In this document: positions 1 through 9,003 of the stretch, in pieces
Layout of the letters: each line of letters starts with the position of its first letter
How positions within the stretch are numbered: position 1 is the stretch's first letter
Assembly: GCA_900099715.1 (NCBI GenBank)
Contig: FMTG01000002.1
Location: 62,001-126,000 of the forward strand
DNA: 64,000 nt
Direction of reading: 5' to 3'
Origin: Ruminococcaceae bacterium YRB3002
GTDB taxonomy: Bacteria; Bacillota; Clostridia; Saccharofermentanales; Saccharofermentanaceae
Notes under the pieces: model-generated
The model's database searches: none
What the model was told of the DNA's origin: nothing
The model's input: only the letters and a program-made list of their open reading frames with translations
Made by a program: the position numbers and the translations under genes

Positions 1-2
1 AT

Positions 3-896
3 ACTTATTCTCTTGCCTGGGCTCTTGACAATCTGGGGTATGAATCTACCGCAATGCACTGCTATCTTGCATCCGGCTGGCAGCGTACAAAGGTGTATCC
101 TCTGCTGGGCTTCGATAATATGATGTTCATTGACGATTTCCAGTACACTGACGATGATCTCGTCAGGGAATATGTATCTGACCAGTGCGCTTATGAGAAT
201 CTTGTTAATTACCTGGATTCCAAGAAAGACAAGCACACATTTACATTCCTGATCACCATGCAGAACCATGGCGGATATCAGGATGCCTACGATAATTTCC
301 CGATCAAGGAATATGTCCGCAAGTCATTCACCGGCGATACTTTCCAGGTGAATAACTATATCAACCTTGCCCACAAGTCTGATGCAGCTCTCGAGTGGCT
401 TATCGATACTCTCAGCAAGAAAGACGAGAAATACTGTGTCCTTATCTTCGGTGACCATCAGCCCCCGATCAACGGATTCACGAACAACATGGCTCCAGGC
501 AAGGGAACGAGCTGGTGTGTCCCTTACATCATCTGGACAAACTACGAGATGGATCAGGATTTCATCGACAGCCAGGCTGAAGGCATTGGCTACACGTCTC
601 TGAACTACATCGCTCTCGATGTTCTCAAGGCGGCACACATCGATTATCCCGCATACTATCAGATGGTTGACAGCACAAGGGGAGAGGTGCCCTGCATCAA
701 TGCGACAGGATACTATTCCAATGCACTCGATAAGTTCCTGTACATAGATAAGGTAGAGGATCCTTCCGATGAGGAAACGCTCTCCGCTATCCGCAAACTG
801 CAGTATGCATATATGTTCGATAATGACAACGGTGCCTTCGAGACGGCACTCCATAACACCATCGACAGCGTTAAGAAAAGCAGAACAGGAGGTTGA
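3..896 (+). CDS. LTA synthase-like sulfatase-family protein, C-terminal part
   Basis: The reading frame is open from the first bases, so this is the 3' part of a gene starting outside the window. About 297 residues are visible. FLITMQNHGGY and VLIFGDHQP are typical of the extracellular alkaline-phosphatase-fold domain of LTA synthase/phosphoglycerol transferase-type membrane enzymes; the DH pair of GDHQP is a conserved metal-ligand element. These enzymes usually have an N-terminal membrane part, which would lie upstream. The family transfers glycerol phosphate or other anionic groups on the cell surface. The stop codon lies just before the ribosome binding site of the next gene, so the two are probably cotranscribed. 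Substrate is not determinable. Confidence 0.8.
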   Translation, partial: TYSLAWALDNLGYESTAMHCYLASGWQRTKVYPLLGFDNMMFIDDFQYTDDDLVREYVSDQCAYENLVNYLDSKKDKHTFTFLITMQNHGGYQDAYDNFPIKEYVRKSFTGDTFQVNNYINLAHKSDAALEWLIDTLSKKDEKYCVLIFGDHQPPINGFTNNMAPGKGTSWCVPYIIWTNYEMDQDFIDSQAEGIGYTSLNYIALDVLKAAHIDYPAYYQMVDSTRGEVPCINATGYYSNALDKFLYIDKVEDPSDEETLSAIRKLQYAYMFDNDNGAFETALHNTIDSVKKSRTGG

Positions 897-901
897 TCAC
901 T

Positions 902-1510
902 ATGGCGGTTAAGATAATTACAGTCAGCAGACAGTTCGGCAGCGGCGGAAGGACCATCGGTAAGCGTGTCGCCGAGGAACTCGGCTTTGATTATTACGAC
1001 CGTGAGATCATCGACCATGTCGCAGGCGAGACAGGATTCTCCCGCGATTATGTTGCAGCGAACAGTGAGTATGCTCCCGGCAAATCAATCTTCTCCTACA
1101 GCTTTGAGGCTGCGGGAACTCCCGGTGTCATGAACGGCATGACTACGGCAGATTATCTGTATTCTGTACAACGACGCAAGATCATTGAGGCAGCGGAATC
1201 CGGAAAACCCTGTGTGATCGTAGGACGCTGTGCTGACTATATCCTCAAGGAATTTGACGGTGTGTTCAATGTGTTCATCTATGCTGACGTCGAATGGCGC
1301 GCGAAGCGAATCGTTGAAGTCTATGGTGATACTGATGTAAAGCCGATCAAGAGGATCACGGACAAAGACAAGAAAAGAGCGGCCAATTATAGGCATTATA
1401 CTGATCGTGAGTGGGGAAGAGCCCAGAATTATGACCTCTGCCTCAATACCGGATTCCTCGGTATCGACAGATGCGTCGATATGATCAAAGACATTGCACT
1501 GAATAAGTAA
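902..1510 (+). CDS. Cytidylate kinase-like family protein
   Basis: A 202-residue P-loop kinase-like protein of the cytidylate kinase-like family. The N-terminus VKIITVSRQFGSGGRTIG is the expected phosphate-binding loop, followed by ELGFDYYDREII, and CVIVGRCADYIL is a second conserved block. I chose the ATG at 902 because AGGAGG at 887-892 is nine bases upstream; the in-frame TTG at 893 touches that site and is unlikely. Family members occur widely in Clostridia and their true substrate is mostly untested, so nucleotide monophosphate kinase activity is inference. The 3' end contains the -35 box of the following tRNA. Confidence 0.85.
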   Translation: MAVKIITVSRQFGSGGRTIGKRVAEELGFDYYDREIIDHVAGETGFSRDYVAANSEYAPGKSIFSYSFEAAGTPGVMNGMTTADYLYSVQRRKIIEAAESGKPCVIVGRCADYILKEFDGVFNVFIYADVEWRAKRIVEVYGDTDVKPIKRITDKDKKRAANYRHYTDREWGRAQNYDLCLNTGFLGIDRCVDMIKDIALNK

Positions 1511-1522
1511 GCCGTATATAAT
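1494..1522 (+). promoter_or_regulatory. Promoter of the tRNA-Ala gene
   Basis: TTGCAC at 1494-1499, a 17-base spacer and TATAAT at 1517-1522 make a good sigma-A promoter. The -35 box lies in the last codons of the kinase gene. The -10 box sits at the centre of a 19-base palindrome (1511-1529, GCCGTATAT-A-ATATACGGC). Predicted initiation near 1529 gives a leader of only about five bases before the tRNA. Confidence 0.7.
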
Positions 1523-1533
1523 ATACGGCACAT

Positions 1534-1609
1534 GGGGCATTAGCTCAGCTGGGAGAGCGCTACGCTGGCAGCGTAGAGGTCACGGGTTCGAGCCCCGTAT
1601 GCTCCACCA
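1534..1609 (+). tRNA. tRNA-Ala, anticodon GGC
   Basis: A 76-base cloverleaf with encoded 3' CCA. The acceptor arm GGGGCAT pairs with ATGCTCC with one G-U. The D arm contains TAGCTCAGCTGGGAGAGC, the anticodon stem CTACG/CGTAG encloses a loop with anticodon GGC, and the T arm contains GGGTTCGAGCCCC. It decodes GCC and GCU alanine codons. Confidence 0.97.
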
Positions 1610-1610
1610 G

Positions 1611-1650
1611 AACCTGAAAAGGGGACGTGTACCTTTTCAGGTTTTTATTT
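1611..1650 (+). terminator. Intrinsic terminator after tRNA-Ala
   Basis: AACCTGAAAAGG pairs perfectly with CCTTTTCAGGTT across a nine-base loop and is followed by TTTATTT. It starts one base after the tRNA CCA end. Confidence 0.9.
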
Positions 1651-1702
1651 GGACTTCCGCACATAAAATGTTACAACACTGACATCTTTATCTTCAAATA
1701 AA

Positions 1703-1711
1703 TGGTACAAT
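1703..1711 (+). promoter_or_regulatory. Extended -10 element upstream of clpX
   Basis: TGGTACAAT matches the extended -10 consensus (TGN plus the hexamer), about 35 bases before the clpX start. A TATAAT partly overlaps it at 1711-1716. No convincing -35 box is seen at the right distance. Confidence 0.45.
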
Positions 1712-1746
1712 ATAATTTGTAATTAAAAAGAGACGGAGATTTCTTT

Positions 1747-3057
1747 ATGGGAAAATACGTTGACGGCAGTGACGATATACTCTGCTGTTCCTTCTGCGGA
1801 AAGTCGGAGTATGAGGTGCCGAGGCTGTTCTCGGGTGTTAATTGCTATATCTGCATTGACTGCATCAAGACAGCTTATGGGATAGTTAATGAGGAAGAGC
1901 GTGTAAACAAAAAGCGCAAGATGCGCAAGACCCGTCCCAGTACGGTCATTACACCCCACGAGATCAAGGACAAGCTCGATCAGTATGTTGTTGGGCAGGA
2001 TGAGGCCAAGGTTGCCCTGTCCGTTGCTGTGTATAACCACTATAAGCGAGTTTTCGCCGATATGCCTGATGATGACGTCGAGCTGTCAAAGAGCAACATT
2101 CTCCTTCTGGGACCTACCGGTTCCGGTAAGACACTGCTGGCGCAGACACTGGCTAGGGTTTTGGACGTGCCTTTCGCAGTGGCAGATGCAACGAGCCTTA
2201 CTCAGGCCGGATATGTCGGCGAGGACGTTGAGAATATCCTGCTGAAGCTGATAATCGCAGCTGACTACGATGTGGAGAGAGCCCAGAACGGAATCATCTA
2301 TATCGACGAGATCGACAAGATCACGAAGAAGGGCGAGAATGTGTCCATCACGCGTGATGTCAGCGGTGAGGGCGTACAGCAGGCACTCCTGAAGATCCTG
2401 GAGAGCACCGTGGCGAATGTTCCTCCGAAGGGCGGAAGAAAGCATCCGAATGAGGAATGCATTACGATCGACACGACGAACATTCTGTTTATCTGCGGCG
2501 GCGCTTTCGACGGGCTTGACGAGATAATCGCGACAAGAGTAGCGACCAAACAGTTTGGATTCGGTGCAGATGTTCAGTCCAAGAAGGATAAGCACAGCGG
2601 CGCATATTTCCATGAAGTATCGCCTGAGGATCTGATGAAATTCGGTCTTATCCCTGAGTTCATCGGCCGTGTGCCTGTCACTGTAGCTCTGGACAAGCTT
2701 GACAGTGAGGCTCTCATCAATGTAATGACAAAGCCCCGTAATGCTATTGTCAAGCAGTATCAGAAGATGATGCGGATGGACGGCGTGGAGCTCGAGTTTA
2801 CCGAAGAGGCCATCAGGGCTATTGCTGACAAGGCCATCGAGCAGAATACGGGTGCAAGAGGTCTTCGTGCCATCATCGAGGACACGATGCGCGCTATCAT
2901 GTTCGATATTCCTTCGGAGAAGGATGTATCCAAGTGCATCATTGACGAGAACTGCATCAAGCACGGCAAGCAGCCCACCGTCATCTATAAGAAAAAGCAG
3001 CAGAACCATCACGAAAGCAACTCCGCGATTGTCAGCGCAGGCCAGACAGCGGGTTGA
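1747..3057 (+). CDS. clpX: ATP-dependent Clp protease ATP-binding subunit ClpX
   Basis: The 436-residue AAA+ unfoldase that recognises substrates, including ssrA-tagged proteins, and feeds them into ClpP. The N-terminal zinc-binding domain has a CxxC pair in CSFCGK and a second pair in CYICIDC. Walker A is GPTGSGKT, Walker B is [10 protein letters not shown], and [10 protein letters not shown] plus the C-terminal [10 protein letters not shown] are family hallmarks. Length is normal for ClpX. clpP is not adjacent here. A GGAG sequence precedes the ATG. The tmRNA gene whose tag ClpX would read lies at 39.4 kb. Confidence 0.98.
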   Translation: MGKYVDGSDDILCCSFCGKSEYEVPRLFSGVNCYICIDCIKTAYGIVNEEERVNKKRKMRKTRPSTVITPHEIKDKLDQYVVGQDEAKVALSVAVYNHYKRVFADMPDDDVELSKSNILLLGPTGSGKTLLAQTLARVLDVPFAVADATSLTQAGYVGEDVENILLKLIIAADYDVERAQNGIIYIDEIDKITKKGENVSITRDVSGEGVQQALLKILESTVANVPPKGGRKHPNEECITIDTTNILFICGGAFDGLDEIIATRVATKQFGFGADVQSKKDKHSGAYFHEVSPEDLMKFGLIPEFIGRVPVTVALDKLDSEALINVMTKPRNAIVKQYQKMMRMDGVELEFTEEAIRAIADKAIEQNTGARGLRAIIEDTMRAIMFDIPSEKDVSKCIIDENCIKHGKQPTVIYKKKQQNHHESNSAIVSAGQTAG

Positions 3058-3086
3058 CGGGAACTACATACAGGAGGTGAATACCT

Positions 3087-4046
3087 ATGGCAGAGTCGTA
3101 TAACATTTGTCTTGATATTGGCGGGACCAAGATACTTGGCGTTATCTTCAACAACAAAAAGGAGATAATCTACCGTCTCAAGAAGAAGACTAAGGCAGCA
3201 GGCGAATCCTCCCAGAATGTCGAAGAAGTCATAATCAGTGTAGTTGAGGAGATGATCGACAAGTCCGGCATCAAGACCAGCCAGATCAATGCGATCGCGG
3301 CAGGCGCACCCGGCGTTATCGACCAGGCCAAGGGAATCGTGCTGTTCTCGCCCAATCTCCCGTGGCGCAATTACGATATCCGCAAACCCATCGAGAAAAA
3401 GTTCGATACAAAGTTCTATATCGGCAACGACGTAAATGTCGGTGTCCTCGGCGAGTACAAATACGGTGCTGCCAGGGGATATAAGAATGTTGTAGGTCTT
3501 TTTGTCGGTACCGGCATGGGCGGTGGTCTCATCCTTGATGGCAAGCTTTATACCGGTCACCAGTTCAAGGGCGCAGAATACGGCCACATGATCCTTGATC
3601 CTGAGGGACCTCTGTGCGGCTGCGGACAGAGAGGCTGTCTTGAAGCCTTTTCCAGTAAGAAGGGAATGACTGCCTATATCAACGAACAGATCGCAAGAGG
3701 CCGTCAGACACTGATGACAGATGCTCTTACAGGCGGTACATTCAGGAGTAAGGCTCTTAAGAGGGCTCTCGCAGCAGGTGACGAAGTGGCAACAGAGGCA
3801 GTTGACCGTGCGTGCCATTATCTGTCCATCGCTACAGGTAACCTTGTCAACACATTCAGCCCGGAAGTAGTTATCTACGGCGGTGGTGTCATTGAGGCGT
3901 GCGGCGATATATTCCTCCCCAAGATCCTGAGGGAAGTTGACCGTTACTGTATGCCTTCCATCCGTGAGACAGTTGAGTTCAAGAATGCAGCTTTGGGAGA
4001 TGACCCGATCTTGTATGGCGCGCTGTCGATGATTCTGGATAAGTAA
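3087..4046 (+). CDS. ROK family sugar kinase, probable glucokinase
   Basis: A 319-residue ROK (repressor, ORF, kinase) protein without a helix-turn-helix domain, hence a kinase rather than a repressor. The N-terminal ATP-binding block is LDIGGTKILGV, the catalytic aspartate region is YIGNDVNVG, GTGMGGG is the glycine-rich loop, and CGCGQRGCLEAF is the zinc-binding ROK signature. The likely reaction is ATP-dependent phosphorylation of glucose at C6, though other hexoses or N-acetylated sugars are possible. AGGAGGTGAA precedes the start at good spacing. It follows clpX by 29 bases and may be cotranscribed. Confidence 0.87.
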   Translation: MAESYNICLDIGGTKILGVIFNNKKEIIYRLKKKTKAAGESSQNVEEVIISVVEEMIDKSGIKTSQINAIAAGAPGVIDQAKGIVLFSPNLPWRNYDIRKPIEKKFDTKFYIGNDVNVGVLGEYKYGAARGYKNVVGLFVGTGMGGGLILDGKLYTGHQFKGAEYGHMILDPEGPLCGCGQRGCLEAFSSKKGMTAYINEQIARGRQTLMTDALTGGTFRSKALKRALAAGDEVATEAVDRACHYLSIATGNLVNTFSPEVVIYGGGVIEACGDIFLPKILREVDRYCMPSIRETVEFKNAALGDDPILYGALSMILDK

Positions 4047-4116
4047 GAGGCTCCAATACTCACATTCTGCAGGGCGTTGCTTGTTTGCGGGCTTCAGAAA
4101 AGGTCTTAGGATCCTG

Positions 4117-4131
4117 TGATATAATACTTGC
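4117..4131 (+). promoter_or_regulatory. Extended -10 directly before the radical SAM gene; leaderless start likely
   Basis: TGATATAAT (4117-4125) is an extended -10 element. Only six bases (ACTTGC) separate the hexamer from the ATG at 4132, so transcription should begin at or beside the start codon. There is no purine-rich ribosome binding site before this ATG. Confidence 0.5.
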
Positions 4132-5529
4132 ATGAGCATCAAGTATTTTGTGTTGTCTCCCGAGTATGGATTCCGCGGCTGGAAGCTGCTTCCTTATGCT
4201 GTTCAGAACCTGTATTCCGCTCAAACAGAATTTTTTGATAAGCACGTTTGGGAACTTATATCCAAATGTGATGGCAATACCCAGGTAGATACTGATAAGT
4301 TGTCTTCTGAAGATTACAACAGATATCTTTTGTGGAGCAGAGGCGGACTGATAATCGAATGCGACAAGGGTACAGAGCTCTACCCTGAACAGGAATACCG
4401 GTTCTATCATTCAAGATTCAAGCAAAACGTTCACTGGTCAATAACAGGAAAATGCAATTACAGATGCAAGCACTGCTTCATGTCAGCTCCTCAGGGTGTT
4501 CAGGGAGAGCCTTCGTGGGACCAACTTATGACGATGCTCGATGCCTTTGAGCGCTGCGGGATAAAGGAAGTCACTCTGACCGGCGGCGAACCTTTGATCC
4601 GCAAAGATTTCTGGCAACTCGTTGATGCGATCTTAGACCGTAAAATGGTAATCGGCATGATATTTACTAATGGTCACCTTGTTAATGACATTTTTTTTGA
4701 AGAATTGGACAAGAGGGAGATCAATCCTTCGATGCAGTTCAGTTTCGATGGTGTCGGATACCATGATTGGCTAAGAGGTATACCCGGTGCTGAAGACAGG
4801 GTATATGAGGCCTGGAAAGGGTGCAGGGAGCGGGACCATAGGGTTTTCGCTGCGATGACTTTATTCAAAGATAACAGGGATTCCATCAGAGATACGGTTC
4901 TTACCCTGTCAAGTATGGGGGTGGAATCGCTTAAGATATGTAATGCTTATCCTCAGGGCGAATGGCTTAATTACAAAGATCATTATCTTACGCATGCCGA
5001 GGTTTATGAGACATTTCTTGAGTATATCCCGCATTTTATCGAAGACGGCAAGCCTATGACTCTCAACCTGGAAGGATTCTTTAACTATGACAAGAGCAAA
5101 GACAGGATCTTTACTTTCAGTGATAAGTGGGCTCCCGAAGAGGAATTTGGAAGGGTACTTATGTGCGGTCACGTGAGACGTGACATATATGTCAGTCCTC
5201 TGGGAAGTGTTTTGCCCTGCATGTCGATGGTGGGGACCCCTATAGAGGACAAATTCCCGAATATGCTGACTGTACCGCTCGAGGATATACTTGGCAATTC
5301 CTCGCTTTATATGGACATTGTCAATTTGAAAGTCAGTGATTTTATGGAACACAACCCTGAGTGTTCCGTTTGTGAGTATAAGAATATGTGCTGCGGTGGA
5401 TGCAGGGCTATTGCGCTGCAGAAGTATCCAGACGATTATCTGGCTCCTGATCCTGTTTTGTGCGAATACTTCAAGGGTGGCTGGAGAGACAGACGGGACA
5501 GCTTACTGGCTTGTTTACAGGTACACTGA
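4132..5529 (+). CDS. Radical SAM/SPASM protein, probable RiPP maturase
   Basis: A 465-residue radical SAM enzyme. Residues about 1-100 form a PqqD-like part (FFDKHVWELISKCDGNTQVD) that could act as a peptide-recognition element. The [4Fe-4S]-SAM motif is CNYRCKHC (C108, C112, C115), followed by TLTGGEPL. The C-terminal SPASM-type region has C345 and a cluster C411, C414, C420, C421, C424 for auxiliary clusters. This architecture is typical of enzymes that modify ribosomally made peptides. The next gene, 49 bases downstream, encodes a Nif11-type leader peptide ending in a double glycine, so that protein is the likely substrate. The chemistry (thioether, carbon-carbon link or epimerisation) cannot be read from sequence. 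Confidence 0.88.
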   Translation: MSIKYFVLSPEYGFRGWKLLPYAVQNLYSAQTEFFDKHVWELISKCDGNTQVDTDKLSSEDYNRYLLWSRGGLIIECDKGTELYPEQEYRFYHSRFKQNVHWSITGKCNYRCKHCFMSAPQGVQGEPSWDQLMTMLDAFERCGIKEVTLTGGEPLIRKDFWQLVDAILDRKMVIGMIFTNGHLVNDIFFEELDKREINPSMQFSFDGVGYHDWLRGIPGAEDRVYEAWKGCRERDHRVFAAMTLFKDNRDSIRDTVLTLSSMGVESLKICNAYPQGEWLNYKDHYLTHAEVYETFLEYIPHFIEDGKPMTLNLEGFFNYDKSKDRIFTFSDKWAPEEEFGRVLMCGHVRRDIYVSPLGSVLPCMSMVGTPIEDKFPNMLTVPLEDILGNSSLYMDIVNLKVSDFMEHNPECSVCEYKNMCCGGCRAIALQKYPDDYLAPDPVLCEYFKGGWRDRRDSLLACLQVH

Positions 5530-5578
5530 ACAAATGTTATACTGAATGTATATCCAGATGGTACGGGAGGATATCCTT

Positions 5579-6013
5579 ATGTTTAAGATCACGGACGAAG
5601 TAAGAGGCAAGCTCCTCAGTGCTAAGAATGAAGAAGAGATCAGGGCGGTCATTGCCGATAACGGAATTGAGGCCAGTGAAGAGGAAATAGAGCAGATAAT
5701 CAAGGAAATCTCCGGTCTCAAAGATAAAGAGGAATTGTCACCCGAAGAACTTGATGCTATAGCGGGCGGCTGGAGAGACTGGTTTGAAGAAGGATGCTAT
5801 TCTACTGTTGAACCTAACAGCTGGTGTGCATATTCAAGTGATAACTGTGCGGTCATCTATCATCATTACGATCATGGACCTGCAAGATCAAAGCGCTGTT
5901 GGAATTGTGGCGCCATAGTCTGCGAGTGGGGTTTGGAGAAGAAACCGGGTGAGTCTAAGTATTCCGTAAAGACAAGATGCCCTCAGTGCAAGGCATGGGG
6001 TTGGCTCCATTGA
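5579..6013 (+). CDS. Nif11-leader RiPP precursor with cysteine- and tryptophan-rich core
   Basis: A 144-residue precursor-like protein. I chose the ATG at 5579 because GGGAGGA lies just upstream; an in-frame ATG at 5546 has no site. Residues 1-64 resemble Nif11/NHLP leaders: acidic, helical, with NGIEASEEEIEQI and the cleavage-type end LSPEELDAIAGG. The 80-residue core (65-144) is unusual: eight cysteines (73, 83, 90, 107, 110, 115, 134, 137), seven tryptophans and a histidine-rich YHHYDH. C107xxC110 and C134xxC137 look like two zinc knuckles. The preceding radical SAM gene is the probable maturase. No exporter or leader peptidase is in the window. Confidence 0.8.
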   Translation: MFKITDEVRGKLLSAKNEEEIRAVIADNGIEASEEEIEQIIKEISGLKDKEELSPEELDAIAGGWRDWFEEGCYSTVEPNSWCAYSSDNCAVIYHHYDHGPARSKRCWNCGAIVCEWGLEKKPGESKYSVKTRCPQCKAWGWLH

Positions 6014-6037
6014 TATAGCGGTGAAGTGAAGATTGAT

Positions 6038-6075
6038 AGGGACTGATATTCTTATGGGGTGTCAGTCCCTTTTTG
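6038..6075 (+). terminator. Intrinsic terminator after the RiPP cassette
   Basis: AGGGACTGA pairs with TCAGTCCCT and is followed by TTTTG. It closes the radical SAM/precursor unit. Confidence 0.88.
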
Positions 6076-6236
6076 TTTACGGTTCTCCGGGATTCAGTGC
6101 TAAACAACAATCATCGATAGACCGGAAAAATCAGGTTGATGGTATTATGTGCAAAGCGATGTTTTCCCACAAGATACAACCACACTGAATCTGAAAATAC
6201 AAGCCTTAGCAACACCACTCAAACTATACCTCTTTA

Positions 6237-6265
6237 TTGCATTTTAGCCATTTTTGAGCAATAAT
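6237..6265 (+). promoter_or_regulatory. Possible promoter of valS
   Basis: TTGCAT (6237-6242), a 17-base spacer and AATAAT (6260-6265) lie about 40 bases before the valS start. The rest of the 6076-6306 gap shows no T-box consensus and no other feature I can support. Confidence 0.4.
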
Positions 6266-6306
6266 ATATTGTTTATATGTATCTTTTAAGGAAGGCTTTT
6301 ATTAAT

Positions 6307-8964
6307 ATGGCAAGAATCGACAGCATTAATAAGGTTTTTGACCCCAACGAGGCGGAACCCAGGCTTTATGAAGGCTGGATGAATAAGGGATATTTCAAGC
6401 CCGACAGTGATGAGACGAAGAAACCGTTCTCCATTGTCATGCCGCCCCCGAATATTACGGGACAGCTTCATATGGGTCATGCGCTCGATAATACTCTGCA
6501 GGACATCCTGACGAGATATAAGAGAATGCAGGGCTTCAGCACACTGTGGCTGCCCGGCACGGACCACGCATCTATCGCTACCGAAGCGAAGATAGTTGAG
6601 GCTATGCGCAAGGAAGGTATCTTCAAGGAAGATATCGGCAGAGAGGCTTTCCTCGTAAGGGCGTGGGAGTGGAAGAAGCAGTACGGCGGAAGGATCGTTG
6701 AACAGCTGAAGAAACTGGGTTCTTCCTGTGACTGGTCAAGAGAGCGCTTTACGATGGATGAGGGTTGCTCTGAAGCCGTTAAGGAAGTTTTTGTTAAGTA
6801 CTACAATCAGGGACTGATCTACAGGGGAGAGAGAATAATCAACTGGTGTCCTCATTGCCTTACTTCTATCTCAAATGCTGAGGTTGAATATGAGGACCAG
6901 GCAGGTCATTTCTGGCACCTGAGATATCCTCTTGAGGATGGAACAGGCTATGTTGAACTTGCTACGACGAGACCTGAGACACTCCTCGGAGATACGGCTG
7001 TTGCTGTTAATCCCAAGGATGACCGCTATAAGGATATGGTCGGCAAGATGCTGATCCTGCCTCTCGTGGGACGCCGCATTCCCGTTATTGCAGATGATTA
7101 CGTTGATATCGAGTTCGGTACGGGTGTCGTTAAGATCACTCCTGCGCATGATCCGAACGACTTTGAGGTAGGTCTCAGACATAACCTTGATGTTATCAAC
7201 GTCCTCACACCTGATGCGAAGATCACCGAGGATTATCCTAAGTATGCAGGTATGGACCGTTATGAGGCCCGCAAGATGATCGTTGAGGATCTCGAGGCAG
7301 GCGGATACCTGATCAAGGTCGAGGACTATAACCACAACGTCGGTACATGTTACCGCTGCGGAACCACTATCGAGCCGAGGGTATCACTCCAGTGGTTCGT
7401 TAAGATGGAGGAGCTGGCAAAGCCCGCTATCGAAGCTGTAAAGGACGGACGGACAAGATTTGTTCCCGAGAGATTTGATAAGAATTACTTTAACTGGATG
7501 AACGACATCAGAGACTGGTGTATCTCACGTCAGCTCTGGTGGGGTCACAGGATCCCCGCATTCTACTGCGATGACTGCGGCGAGATCGTTGTAACAAAGG
7601 ACGAGACAGCAGTCTGCCCTAAGTGCGGCAAGTCCATGCGTCAGGATCCTGATACTCTCGATACATGGTTCTCATCTGCTCTGTGGCCTTTCTCCACAAT
7701 GGGCTGGCCTGAGAAGACTTCTGATCTGGCACGTTACTATCCTACGGATACTCTCGTAACGGGTTACGATATCATCACTTTCTGGGTATCCAGAATGATG
7801 GTTGCCGGTATGGCACATATGGATGATGTACCGTTCCGTGACGTTCTCATCCACGGTCTTGTCAGAGACTCCCAGGGCAGAAAGATGAGTAAATCACTTG
7901 GCAATGGTATCGATCCGCTGGAGATAATCTCAAAGTATGGTGCCGATTCGCTGAGGTTTGCTCTTTGCACTGGAAATGCGCCGGGTAATGACCAGAGATT
8001 CCAGGAAGACAAGATCCTCATGGGAAGAAATCTCTCCAACAAGATCTGGAACGCCATGAGATTCGTTATCATGAATATGGAGGACGATGTTGATTTCAGT
8101 AGTGTTGATCCCTCCAGGTACACCATCGAGGACAAGTGGATACTTACCAAGCTCCACAACCTCGTTGATGAGGCAACTGTCAACATCGACAATTATGATT
8201 TCGGTGTTGCCCTCGCTAAGATTGTTGATTTCATCTGGGACATCTTCTGTGACTGGTATATCGAGATCGCCAAGAGCAGGCTGTTCGACAAGGAGTGTGA
8301 GACCAGACTTGAGGCACAGTATCTTCTGAACTATGTTCTCGGAACTGCCGTGAAGCTCCTGCATCCGTTCATGCCCTTCCTTACTGAGGAGGTCTATTCC
8401 AACCTTGTTCTTGACGGCAAGAGTGAGTCGATCATGATATCGTCATGGCCTTCCGCTTCAGATATTCCCGTATATGAAGCTGAGGCAGACATGATGGAGA
8501 CTCTGATGGGTGCTGTCCGTTCTATACGTAATATAAGGACGGAGATGAATGTGCCGCCGTCACATAAGGCACATATCATTGTTGTGTCCAAGGATGAGAG
8601 AGTCCTTAAGATGTTCGAGGACGGAAAGGCTTTCCTCGAGAGGCTTGCTTCGGTGAGCAGTCTTGAGACAACAACAGACAAGACAGGCATACCTGAGACG
8701 GCTGTCGCTGCTATCTTTGATGGTGGTGAAGCGTATATCCCTCTTGAGGAACTCATCGACATCGAGAAGGAACTCGAACGTCTTGCCGGCGAGAAAGACA
8801 GACTTGCGGGTGAGATCAAGCGCTGTGAAGCAAAACTTGGCAACGAACAGTTCGTCAATAATGCTCCCGAGAAGGTCGTTAATGCCGAGCGCGAGAAGCT
8901 TGCCAAGTACAATGAGATGTACGCAGGCGTCGAAGAGAGGATCAAAGTCCTGTCCGGTAAATAA
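6307..8964 (+). CDS. valS: Valine--tRNA ligase
   Basis: An 885-residue class I aminoacyl-tRNA synthetase that charges tRNA-Val. The HIGH-type motif is PPPNITGQLHMGHA, the KMSKS motif is GRKMSKSLGNG, and GTDHASIATEAKI and TTRPETLLGDTAV (editing domain) are typical of ValRS. The C-terminal coiled coil that contacts tRNA starts near ELIDIEKELERLAGEKDRLA. The ATG at 6307 is preferred over 6277 because AAGGAAGG lies 12-19 bases before it and family members begin near this point. Unlike many Firmicute valS genes, no T-box leader is seen upstream. Confidence 0.97.
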   Translation: MARIDSINKVFDPNEAEPRLYEGWMNKGYFKPDSDETKKPFSIVMPPPNITGQLHMGHALDNTLQDILTRYKRMQGFSTLWLPGTDHASIATEAKIVEAMRKEGIFKEDIGREAFLVRAWEWKKQYGGRIVEQLKKLGSSCDWSRERFTMDEGCSEAVKEVFVKYYNQGLIYRGERIINWCPHCLTSISNAEVEYEDQAGHFWHLRYPLEDGTGYVELATTRPETLLGDTAVAVNPKDDRYKDMVGKMLILPLVGRRIPVIADDYVDIEFGTGVVKITPAHDPNDFEVGLRHNLDVINVLTPDAKITEDYPKYAGMDRYEARKMIVEDLEAGGYLIKVEDYNHNVGTCYRCGTTIEPRVSLQWFVKMEELAKPAIEAVKDGRTRFVPERFDKNYFNWMNDIRDWCISRQLWWGHRIPAFYCDDCGEIVVTKDETAVCPKCGKSMRQDPDTLDTWFSSALWPFSTMGWPEKTSDLARYYPTDTLVTGYDIITFWVSRMMVAGMAHMDDVPFRDVLIHGLVRDSQGRKMSKSLGNGIDPLEIISKYGADSLRFALCTGNAPGNDQRFQEDKILMGRNLSNKIWNAMRFVIMNMEDDVDFSSVDPSRYTIEDKWILTKLHNLVDEATVNIDNYDFGVALAKIVDFIWDIFCDWYIEIAKSRLFDKECETRLEAQYLLNYVLGTAVKLLHPFMPFLTEEVYSNLVLDGKSESIMISSWPSASDIPVYEAEADMMETLMGAVRSIRNIRTEMNVPPSHKAHIIVVSKDERVLKMFEDGKAFLERLASVSSLETTTDKTGIPETAVAAIFDGGEAYIPLEELIDIEKELERLAGEKDRLAGEIKRCEAKLGNEQFVNNAPEKVVNAEREKLAKYNEMYAGVEERIKVLSGK

Positions 8965-9003
8965 TAAACTGGCGATATGAGTGATATAAGGAGGATGTAA
9001 ATA

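Noticed and set aside
2086-3012. 308-codon minus-strand ORF inside clpX
   Set aside because: Antisense to clpX; composition follows reverse codons of the real gene.
3009-4142. 377-codon minus-strand ORF over the ROK kinase
   Set aside because: Antisense to a conserved kinase with all its motifs; no homology-type features, so a shadow.
6076-6306. Possible T-box leader for valS
   Set aside because: The conserved T-box sequence (AGGGTGGNACCGCG) and specifier stem are not present; only a possible promoter is seen.
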